From: Acidimicrobiia bacterium
Lineage (GTDB): Bacteria > Acidobacteriota > Terriglobia > Bryobacterales > Bryobacteraceae
Assembly: GCA_016871315.1 (NCBI GenBank)
Contig: VFZE01000007.1
Location: forward strand, 82,360-146,359
DNA length: 64,000 nt
Direction: 5' to 3'
A model generated the notes under the pieces. The model was not told the origin of the DNA. It saw only the letters and a list, made by a program, of their open reading frames with translations, and ran no database searches. The translations under genes were made by a program, and so were the position numbers. Positions 24,243-31,093 of the stretch are shown here, piece after piece. The first letter of the stretch is position 1. Each line of letters opens with the position of its first letter.

Positions 24243-24251
24243 ACGCCCAAC

Positions 24252-24257
24252 TATAAT
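24252..24257 (+). promoter_or_regulatory. -10 element of the DUF1080 gene, leaderless geometry
   Basis: TATAAT ends 7 nt before ATG 24265, the expected distance to a transcription start. An ATG at 24256 overlaps the hexamer and would then lie outside the transcript. Confidence 0.45.
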
Positions 24258-24264
24258 GGGTTCC

Positions 24265-24894
24265 ATGGCTCGAACCAAACTGTTGCTGCTTTTTCTGGCC
24301 GTGAGTTCCGCCTTCGCCCAGCGCTCCACCAAGCCCGGCGAAGACTGGGTGGCCTTGTTCAACGGAAAGGATCTCACCGGATGGGTGGAGGTGGGCAAGG
24401 AGAAGTGGGTTGTCGCGGATGGCTCCATTCACGGCCAAGCCATCAGCAAAGAGTATGGCTACCTGAAGACGGATAAGAACTACAAGGATTTCCACCTCTC
24501 CATCCGCTTCAAGTGCGAAGGCGACGGCAACAGCGGCCTCTTCTTCCACGTCGATTTCAAGCCGGGAACTCCCAACGTCAGCCAGGGTCTCCAGTTTGAA
24601 ATCGACTGCAGCATCAACCGCCACACCGGCGGCATCTATGGCGACGGCCGCCAGTGGATCGTCTGGCCCTCACCGGAAAATGAAGGCGTCGTCCGGCAGA
24701 ACGACTGGAACGACATGCAGGTGAAAGTGGAAGGCAACCGCTACGTCAGCCGCCTCAACGGCGTGCTCATGGTCGACTTTACCGATCCCAGCCCGCGCTC
24801 GCACGACGGCGCCATCGCGCTGCAGCTGCACTCCGGCGGCCAAGGCAACATGCGCTTCAAGGACATCTATATTCGCGATCTCAGCAAACGCTGA
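24265..24894 (+). CDS. Exported DUF1080 (3-keto-disaccharide hydrolase-like) protein
   Basis: 209 aa with a signal peptide (KLLLLFLAVSSAFA). A single concanavalin-like DUF1080 domain is shown by WVALFNGKDLTGW, WVVADGSIHG, FHLSIRFKCEGDGNSGLFF and GAIALQLHSGGQGNMRFKDI. Members hydrolyse 3-keto-glycosides or bind carbohydrates outside the cytoplasm, and are very numerous in acidobacteria. Start 24265 is chosen from the -10 position; 24256 is in frame and would add MGS. Confidence 0.87.
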   Translation: MARTKLLLLFLAVSSAFAQRSTKPGEDWVALFNGKDLTGWVEVGKEKWVVADGSIHGQAISKEYGYLKTDKNYKDFHLSIRFKCEGDGNSGLFFHVDFKPGTPNVSQGLQFEIDCSINRHTGGIYGDGRQWIVWPSPENEGVVRQNDWNDMQVKVEGNRYVSRLNGVLMVDFTDPSPRSHDGAIALQLHSGGQGNMRFKDIYIRDLSKR

Positions 24895-24908
24895 GCCGCT
24901 TCCTTACA

Positions 24909-24938
24909 TTGCCATCACCGGCTTCCAACAGGTAAACT
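24909..24938 (+). promoter_or_regulatory. Promoter of the polyprenyl synthase operon
   Basis: TTGCCA (24909-24914) and TAAACT (24933-24938) with an 18-bp spacer; the ATG follows after 11 nt. Confidence 0.45.
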
Positions 24939-24949
24939 GGTTCACTTCC

Positions 24950-25951
24950 ATGGCTTTTAGCCGCATCGGGCGGGCCCTCTCCGCCAGGGAAATCCGCGAC
25001 CTCGTCTCCGCCGACCTGGAAAAGGTCGAAAGCGAAATCCATCTGGAGTCCATCGCTTCCGTGGACGCCGTTACCGCCATCTCCAAGTACCTTCATGGCA
25101 ACGGCGGCAAACGCCTGCGGCCGACGCTGCTCCTGCTTTGCAACAAGCTGATCGGCGAAACCACTCCCGGCGCCATCCGCCTCGCCGCCGTCGTCGAGAT
25201 GATCCACACGGCAACTCTCGTTCACGACGATGTCATTGACTACTCGCAGACGCGCCGCGGCAAACCCTCCGCCAACGTCCTGTGGGGCAACCATACCTGC
25301 GTGCTGGCCGGCGACTGGCTCTACATGCAGGCCTTTCAGATCGCCCTGCGCGAGCGCAATTTCCGCATCCTTGACATTCTTATTTCGCTCACCCAGATGA
25401 TGGTGGAAGGCGAGCTGCTGCAATTGGAGCGTATCGGTAAGATCGACATCACCGAAGGCGACTACATGGAACTGGTCGACCGCAAAACCGCCAGCCTGTT
25501 TTCTGCCTGCGCCCGGCTCGGCGCATTGATCGCCGGCGCTGACGAAAACACCGAATCCAATCTTTCCGACTTCGCATGGAACCTCGGCATGGCCTTTCAG
25601 TTGATCGACGATGTGCTCGATTTCACCTCGCGCGAATCCGTGCTCGGCAAGCCCGTCGGAAACGATCTCCGCGAAGGCAAGGTTACTCTCTCGCTCATCT
25701 ACGCACTTTCCGATGCCGCGCCCGATGAGCGCCAGCAGGTGGAAACCGTTCTTCGCGACGCCAACTACGGCCGCGTCGGACTCGACCGTATCCTCGCCAT
25801 GATCGAGCGTCATCAGGGTGTGGAACGGGCGCGCCAGCGCGCGCAAGTCTTCACCGACAAGGCCCGCGAGATCATAGCCGATTTTCCCGAATCCCCCTAT
25901 CAGCGTGCCCTGCTCACGTTAACCGATCTCATCACCGAACGCGAATTCTGA
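24950..25951 (+). CDS. Long-chain polyprenyl diphosphate synthase
   Basis: Trans-isoprenyl diphosphate synthase, 333 aa, likely making the octa- or nonaprenyl tail of the respiratory quinone. Both aspartate-rich motifs are present: LVHDDVIDYSQTRRGKPSAN (first DDxxD) near residue 92 and QLIDDVLDFTS (second) near 220, with GGKRLRP near 48. The residues before the first motif (Thr-Ala-Thr-Leu-Val-His) are small, consistent with a long product, but chain length cannot be fixed from sequence. Followed after 6 nt by a beta-lactamase-like gene. Confidence 0.9.
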   Translation: MAFSRIGRALSAREIRDLVSADLEKVESEIHLESIASVDAVTAISKYLHGNGGKRLRPTLLLLCNKLIGETTPGAIRLAAVVEMIHTATLVHDDVIDYSQTRRGKPSANVLWGNHTCVLAGDWLYMQAFQIALRERNFRILDILISLTQMMVEGELLQLERIGKIDITEGDYMELVDRKTASLFSACARLGALIAGADENTESNLSDFAWNLGMAFQLIDDVLDFTSRESVLGKPVGNDLREGKVTLSLIYALSDAAPDERQQVETVLRDANYGRVGLDRILAMIERHQGVERARQRAQVFTDKAREIIADFPESPYQRALLTLTDLITEREF

Positions 25952-25957
25952 GGTGTC

Positions 25958-26932
25958 ATGATGCGCATCGTTGTTCTCCTCCTGGCTGCCTCTGCCGCCT
26001 TCTCCGCCGACCAATCACTAGCCAAGCTGGAAGCCGAGATGGCGCGGGTCGCCACGGTCGGCGGAGGTATCGCCGGCGCCACCGCCATTCACATCGAGTC
26101 CGCCCGCACTGCCTCCCTGCGCGCCTCCGAACCATTCCCCATGGCCAGCACCTATAAGGTGCCCATCGCCGTTCAGCTGCTTCATCTCGTCGATCAAGGA
26201 GCCGAGCGGCTCGACCGCATGGTCACGCTGCTGCCATCCGATCTTCACCCAGGCTCCGGCACGCTCACCGAGCTCTTCAACAAACCAGGCGTCGCCCTCT
26301 CCGTCCGCAATTTGCTGGAGCTGATGCTGCTCATCAGCGACAACTCCGCCACCGACGTCCTGCTTCGCCTCGCAGGTGGTCCTGATGCCGTCAACGCCCG
26401 CCTCCGCGCCATCTCCATCGATGGCATCCGCGTCGATCGGCCCACCGCCCTGCTCATTGCCGACTGGGCCGGCGCAACCAATCTTCCGCGGCAGCAGGAC
26501 TGGAGCCCCGATCTGTTCCGCAAGCTGATGCGCGAAGTTCCCGAGGCGGACCGCAGGGCCGCCGCGGCACGCTTCGACCGTGACCCGCGCGACACGGCGA
26601 CACCGGACGCCATGGCCCGTTTGCTTGTCCGCATCCACAAGAAGGAGATCCTCAGGCCGGACACGGCGGAACTCTTGTTGGACATCCTCCGCCGTTGTCA
26701 GACCGGTCAGGCGCGGCTCAAGGGAATTCTCCCTGCCGGCACCGTCGTCGCTCACAAAACCGGCACCATCGGCGGCTCAACCAACGACGTTGGCATTATG
26801 TCGCTACCCGCGCAAGCTGGCCATGTGGCCATCGCCGTTTTCCTCAAATCCTCCGACAAACCCGCCGCCGAGCGCGAGCGCGCCATTGCCGAAATCGCCC
26901 GCACCGTCCACGACTTCTTTCTCTACTTCTGA
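25958..26932 (+). CDS. Class A beta-lactamase-related serine hydrolase, exported
   Basis: 324 aa with a signal peptide (MRIVVLLLAASAAFSA). Active-site elements are visible: STYK (nucleophile Ser and Lys, near residue 64), SDN (near 126) and KTGTIGG (near 266). RDTATPDAM follows the omega-loop region as in class A enzymes. The usual ExxLN of the omega loop is not seen; a Glu in REVPEADRR may stand in, so hydrolytic activity on beta-lactams is uncertain. Two adjacent ATG codons make the exact start ambiguous. The gene is co-directional with the prenyl synthase, 6 nt apart, and overlaps the convergent gene by 10 bp. Confidence 0.85.
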   Translation: MMRIVVLLLAASAAFSADQSLAKLEAEMARVATVGGGIAGATAIHIESARTASLRASEPFPMASTYKVPIAVQLLHLVDQGAERLDRMVTLLPSDLHPGSGTLTELFNKPGVALSVRNLLELMLLISDNSATDVLLRLAGGPDAVNARLRAISIDGIRVDRPTALLIADWAGATNLPRQQDWSPDLFRKLMREVPEADRRAAAARFDRDPRDTATPDAMARLLVRIHKKEILRPDTAELLLDILRRCQTGQARLKGILPAGTVVAHKTGTIGGSTNDVGIMSLPAQAGHVAIAVFLKSSDKPAAERERAIAEIARTVHDFFLYF

Positions 26933-27486
26933 TCCGCAATCACGAGGTGCTTAGGGACAGGATCCGTCGATCTTTCGTAGGCAGTGCGAAACTCCTCGCC
27001 CAACGCCGCCAATCCGTGATTCACGGAGTCGAGATACGTGGACCGGATGGCCGCTTCCCGCGGACCGCTCACTTCGCTCTTCCGATAGTGCGGCCGGCAA
27101 ACGTACGCGTACACAGGGCCTCCCTCGACGCGAGTCTCCAGGCTCGATCCCACCTCGACACGATCGTAAATCGACTCATCCTCATCGATCCGGCACAGTT
27201 CCTCCGCGCTCACCGCAAACACGGATCCGTTGAGGACGGTCCCCGTATCCGGCGCGATGTTCAGATACAGTATGCTCTCCGGATACATCCGCCCTGCCGC
27301 CGTCTCCGTGTAGTAGCTCTGGTTCGGCATCGCCGCCTCCCACTTCCGCCGCCATCCCCGCAGCTGGCTCATCACGAACGGTCCGCGATAGCTCTTTCCC
27401 AGCGTCTCCTCCAGCGCGGCCACAGACAGTAGTGACCCGTAGCCGAACAACGCCACTTGCCCCGGCTCAAACCTGATCGTGTCCAC
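26923..27486 (-). CDS. Gamma-glutamylcyclotransferase-like protein
   Basis: 187 aa. The cyclotransferase-fold signature VALFGYGSLLS is near residues 11-21, and Glu and Tyr residues of the fold follow. Members release 5-oxoproline from gamma-glutamyl compounds, or act in related amide chemistry. The start is GTG 27486, 6 nt after TAGCAT on the minus strand. It is read away from a membrane-protein relic and overlaps the beta-lactamase gene end by 10 bp. Confidence 0.78.
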   Translation of the reverse strand: MDTIRFEPGQVALFGYGSLLSVAALEETLGKSYRGPFVMSQLRGWRRKWEAAMPNQSYYTETAAGRMYPESILYLNIAPDTGTVLNGSVFAVSAEELCRIDEDESIYDRVEVGSSLETRVEGGPVYAYVCRPHYRKSEVSGPREAAIRSTYLDSVNHGLAALGEEFRTAYERSTDPVPKHLVIADQK

Positions 27487-27793
27487 CCTGATATGCTAGC
27501 TCGGCTTTCCGATGCGGCCGCACAGCCACGGCAAGAAACGCCAACCCCGCCATCGTCCATCCGAAGAAGACACTGTTGTCGCCCGAAAGCAGGGGAACCA
27601 CCGCGCCGATCAACGACGTCAGCTACGTTGCCTGCCCGCTGTGTAGTTCCGATGCCTGAAACTGCATCCACGGCAACCCCTGCCACGCCGCGTCCGGATG
27701 ATCCATCCCCCGGTACTGATTTGTCAGCGTGAACTTCCGGAAAAAGCCGATGCAGATCCCAAGCAGCGCCGCGGCGGGCCAGATTCTTTTCAT
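27467..27793 (-). pseudogene. Membrane protein relic (YfhO-like N-terminus), interrupted by a stop
   Basis: From ATG 27793 the frame gives MKRIWPAAALLGICIGFF, then QYRGMDHPDAAWQGLPWMQF, ending at TAG after QAT (57 residues). This resembles the start of large YfhO-type membrane proteins. The same frame then resumes with a membrane helix (FFGWTMAGLAFLAVAV) and stops at 27467-27469. A stop codon plus a probable large internal deletion leave only the two ends. The family call is tentative. Confidence 0.45.
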
Positions 27794-27801
27794 TCCGGGG
27801 A

Positions 27802-28809
27802 CTAAGACCCGGGAAGGCCTCCCGGCAACGACGGCGAATCAAACCAATGTTCCAGATATGGATCACTCACCCGCCGCCGCCGCATGATCTCCTTGCGCCA
27901 GGCCAGCGCCCGCCGGACGCCGCTCCACACCAGCCCGAAGGCGCGCAGCGACGATCTCTCCCAGAACAGGCACGCCCCGATCACCACCACGTCGCGGCCT
28001 GTGATCTGCCACCAATGCCGCCGGTAAACCGCACCCGTCACATTCTTGATCCGCATCAGGAACCGGTTCTTCACCGAATGCATGTTCACGGTCTGCGAAA
28101 CTCCTCGCCGATTCGCCGCCGTCAGCCTGCGAACATGCCATGCCACCGCGTCCGGCGTATACAGGCAACGCCACCCGAGAAGCTGCGCCCGCCACGCCAC
28201 ATCGGCATCTTCCCGGTAGGAAAAAAACTGCTCATCGAAGAACTCTTCGTTCACCGAAACATCCTCGATCATCGCCCGCCGGTACAGCGCCGCCGCGCCG
28301 CTCGCCCCGCATACGTATTCCTCGCGGTCGTATCGGCCGTCGTCGGGGTCGTTCCACCCGCGGTCGAAATGCCGCAGCGACGGACTGAAATATATGCCCA
28401 CCGAATCGATCCGCCGCTCCTGATAAAAAGTAAAATCCGGCCGGATCCGCAGCAGCTTTCCGCACCCGGCGCCGACGCGCGGATCTCTTTGGCATGCCTC
28501 CACCAGTGTTCGCGCGAACTCCGGCGTCAACAGCACGTCGGGATTCAGTGTCAGCACCCAGTCCCCGCTGCTCGAACGGATTGCCAGGTTCTGCCCCGCT
28601 GCGAATCCGGTGTTCTGCCCGTGATAAATCACGCACGCCCGGTCCTGGTACTTCTCCAAAACCTCCTGCGTACCGTCGGTGGAGGCGTTGTCCACCACAA
28701 TTACCTCCAGCGAAACGCCTTCCTGGCCCAGCACCGAATCCAGGCACGGCCCAATCCAGGCCCGGCTGTTATAACTGACTATCGTTACGCTTACCGTCGG
28801 GGCCGTCAC
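27802..28809 (-). CDS. Family 2 glycosyltransferase
   Basis: 335 aa, cytoplasmic face of the membrane. GT-A fold features are VSVTIVSYNS at the start, VVDNASTDGT near 38, the NTGFAAGQNLAI nucleotide-binding helix near 66, the metal-binding LNPDV near 87 and the acceptor motif SYREDADVAWRAQLLGW near 195. The arrangement fits rhamnosyl- or galactosyl-transferases of polysaccharide synthesis. The start is GTG preceded by AGAGG. No polysaccharide cluster surrounds it. Divergent from the sigma factor at 28891. Confidence 0.88.
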   Translation of the reverse strand: MTAPTVSVTIVSYNSRAWIGPCLDSVLGQEGVSLEVIVVDNASTDGTQEVLEKYQDRACVIYHGQNTGFAAGQNLAIRSSSGDWVLTLNPDVLLTPEFARTLVEACQRDPRVGAGCGKLLRIRPDFTFYQERRIDSVGIYFSPSLRHFDRGWNDPDDGRYDREEYVCGASGAAALYRRAMIEDVSVNEEFFDEQFFSYREDADVAWRAQLLGWRCLYTPDAVAWHVRRLTAANRRGVSQTVNMHSVKNRFLMRIKNVTGAVYRRHWWQITGRDVVVIGACLFWERSSLRAFGLVWSGVRRALAWRKEIMRRRRVSDPYLEHWFDSPSLPGGLPGS

Positions 28810-28890
28810 AACCTCTAAGACCCGCCGCCGGCCACGCCAACGACGCCTGAATAAAATATTTTCATCCCCTGTCGTTGTTTCCGCCCCCGC

Positions 28891-29493
28891 GTGGTCTTAG
28901 GATCGTATCTAGTGGCCCCTGCCACGAAGCCTATGTACTTCCACGCACCTGAGGAGCAATGGGATGAAGTCCTGCGGCTGGACCGTGCGAAGGTGACCTT
29001 ACAGGATAAGGTAACCCGGCTCTACGAAGAGGCCCGCGATGATGTCTATCGCTACCTGTTACTTCTCGGCCTGACGCCTCCGCAAGCTCAGGAAGCCGCT
29101 CAGGAGGTCTTTCTTCGCCTTTACGTCACCCTCAGTAAAGGAGAGGAAATCCACAGCCCCCGCGGCTGGATCTTCCGTGTCGCCCATAATCTCGGCCTCA
29201 AGCTGCGCGCGAAAAACTCTGCTCAGCTCCCCTTCGATCCCGAACTCGAGGCCCGCCTGCGCGACCCCGACGTCAGCCATGAGCAGAGTCTGCTGGAACG
29301 CGAACGTTGGATTCTCCTCCACCGCGGCATCGAGTCGCTTTCCGAACAACAACGCCGCTGCCTGTTTTTGCGCATGGAGGGGCTTCGCTACCCGGAAATC
29401 GGCGAGGCGCTCGGTATCAGCGCCTCCTCCGTGGCGGAGTTTTTGCGCCGCGCCATCGCGCGGTTGAGAAAGGTCTGTCATGAGTCGCCTTGA
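28891..29493 (+). CDS. ECF-type sigma-70 RNA polymerase sigma factor
   Basis: About 200 aa. Region 2 is recognised by VYRYLLLLGLTPPQAQEAAQ and VFLRLYVTL ... SPRGWIFRVAHN. Region 4 is recognised by the helix-turn-helix LSEQQRRCLFLRMEGLRYPE followed by IGEALGISASSVAEFLRRA. It directs RNA polymerase to a small regulon. The start is uncertain: GTG 28891, GTG 28912 and ATG 28933 are in frame, none with a good ribosome site. The end overlaps the anti-sigma-like gene by 14 bp, the usual arrangement of a sigma/anti-sigma pair. Confidence 0.87.
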   Translation: MVLGSYLVAPATKPMYFHAPEEQWDEVLRLDRAKVTLQDKVTRLYEEARDDVYRYLLLLGLTPPQAQEAAQEVFLRLYVTLSKGEEIHSPRGWIFRVAHNLGLKLRAKNSAQLPFDPELEARLRDPDVSHEQSLLERERWILLHRGIESLSEQQRRCLFLRMEGLRYPEIGEALGISASSVAEFLRRAIARLRKVCHESP

Positions 29494-31093
29494 AACGCGC
29501 CATCTTTCCCAGGAGGAGATGCTCAAGCTTGCCGACGGAGAGCTGCCGGGCTCGGCCCAGGCGCGTGCTCACCTGGAAGCCTGTTGGCAGTGCCGCGCTG
29601 ATTTCGAAGAACTGCAAGCCTCCATCGGCGAACTGATCCGCTACCGCAAGTCCGCCTGGCAGCCTTACGCGCCTCCGCCTCCGGCGCCCTGGGCGGATCT
29701 GCGCCCGCGGTTCCAGCAAGCCGATGCGGGCCTCGCAAACCGGCCGTTGTTCACCAGGCTCGCCGGCTGGTTCTCTTCCACCTTTCGCCCTCCCACCCGC
29801 TGGGCGCCCGCCGCGGTCGCCATGCTCGCCATGGCCGCCATCATTTATCAGTTCTGGGATACACCCCGTGTCGAGGCAGCCGTCATCCTTCGCAAGGCGG
29901 TCGACGCCGCCGCCGTGCGGCCCGCTTCCGCAAAGCGTCTCGACATCCGCCAGGGCGGGCGTCCCGCCGAGCCCGCCGCCGTGGAAGCTCTCTTCCGCGC
30001 CGCTCATTACGATTGGCGGAATCCGCTCAGCGCCAAAGCTTATCTGGACTGGTTCGATCAGCTTTCCCAAAAACAGGAAGAGGTCATCTCCGATCCCGAT
30101 TCGGCTTCCGCCCCCGCCTGGCTCATCCGCACCACTACCCGACACAGTGAGCTTGTCCAGGCCACTCTCCTCCTTAGCCGCGATGACTGGCAGGCGCTCG
30201 AAGGCACCTTTCAGTTCCGCGGCCAGGAACTGATCCGGATTCGCGAACTCGCCGCCGAACCCGCCGCGGAGACTCTCTCGACGGCTGCCGCGCCTCCGCC
30301 GCCCGCCGCCGGCGCCCCTGCCGCGCCGCCCTCCAGAACCGCTTCCCCGTCCCCCGGCGATGAGCTTCGCGTTACCGCCGCGCTTCACCGCATCTCCGCC
30401 GATCTGGGTGACCCCGTCGACATTGCGCGCTCTTTCGAGCGTATCCTGATAACTGGTGTCGGTATTCCCGCCGAACGACGGCGTCAGATCCAGGAGGCCG
30501 TGGGCGCCATGCCTTTCGTCGAGCTTCAGTTCCAGGAGCCTGCCGCTTCCTCCTCCTTGCCGTCGGCATCCCGGCGCATCTCTTCCACCAGACGAGCCTC
30601 TCCCTTCCAACAACAGCTGGAACAGCAGCTCGGCGGCCGGCCCGCGCTGGATCAGTTCACCGACCTGATTCTCGATGCCACGGACCAGATGATGTCCCAG
30701 GCGCACGCTCTGCGCCGCCTCGCCGAACGCTTCCCGCGCGCCGTGGAAACCTCGCTGCCGCCGGAGGATCGCGCATTGCTCGACAAGCTCCGCGGTGAGC
30801 ACGCTGCGGCCCTGCGCGAACTCCTCGCCCGCATTCACGCCGACGCCAGTCCTGTTCTTCGCGCTCTGTCGGCTCAGCCCTCACCTGCACCCGCGCCGCA
30901 GCTACAGGACTGGCAGGCCTCCACCTCGCGCTTCTTTGAAACCGCGCGGCGGATGGAGCGGCTCTTTACTATCCTGCTCGGCGGCGCCACCGCCGACTCC
31001 GGCGCACCGGATGAAGCCGGCCTTCCCTCTGAGTTGCTTGCTTCTCTCCATCAGTTGACCCAGCTCGGCCAAGCCCTGGAGCCGCGCCCGTGA
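29480..31093 (+). CDS. Large membrane anti-sigma-like protein with zinc-finger N-terminus
   Basis: 537 aa. Residues 8-48 resemble the ZAS anti-sigma domain: LSQEEMLKLADGELPG, then HLEACWQC (HX3CX2C zinc ligands). A proline-rich linker and one membrane helix (about residues 112-130, AAVAMLAMAAIIYQF) follow. The large outer part is proline/alanine-rich in the middle and helical, with coiled-coil character, toward the end (QQQLEQQLGG ... SLHQLTQLGQ). It probably holds the overlapping sigma factor inactive until an envelope signal arrives. The outer domain belongs to no family I recognise. It overlaps the receptor gene by 4 bp (GTGA). Confidence 0.75.
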   Translation: MSRLETRHLSQEEMLKLADGELPGSAQARAHLEACWQCRADFEELQASIGELIRYRKSAWQPYAPPPPAPWADLRPRFQQADAGLANRPLFTRLAGWFSSTFRPPTRWAPAAVAMLAMAAIIYQFWDTPRVEAAVILRKAVDAAAVRPASAKRLDIRQGGRPAEPAAVEALFRAAHYDWRNPLSAKAYLDWFDQLSQKQEEVISDPDSASAPAWLIRTTTRHSELVQATLLLSRDDWQALEGTFQFRGQELIRIRELAAEPAAETLSTAAAPPPPAAGAPAAPPSRTASPSPGDELRVTAALHRISADLGDPVDIARSFERILITGVGIPAERRRQIQEAVGAMPFVELQFQEPAASSSLPSASRRISSTRRASPFQQQLEQQLGGRPALDQFTDLILDATDQMMSQAHALRRLAERFPRAVETSLPPEDRALLDKLRGEHAAALRELLARIHADASPVLRALSAQPSPAPAPQLQDWQASTSRFFETARRMERLFTILLGGATADSGAPDEAGLPSELLASLHQLTQLGQALEPRP

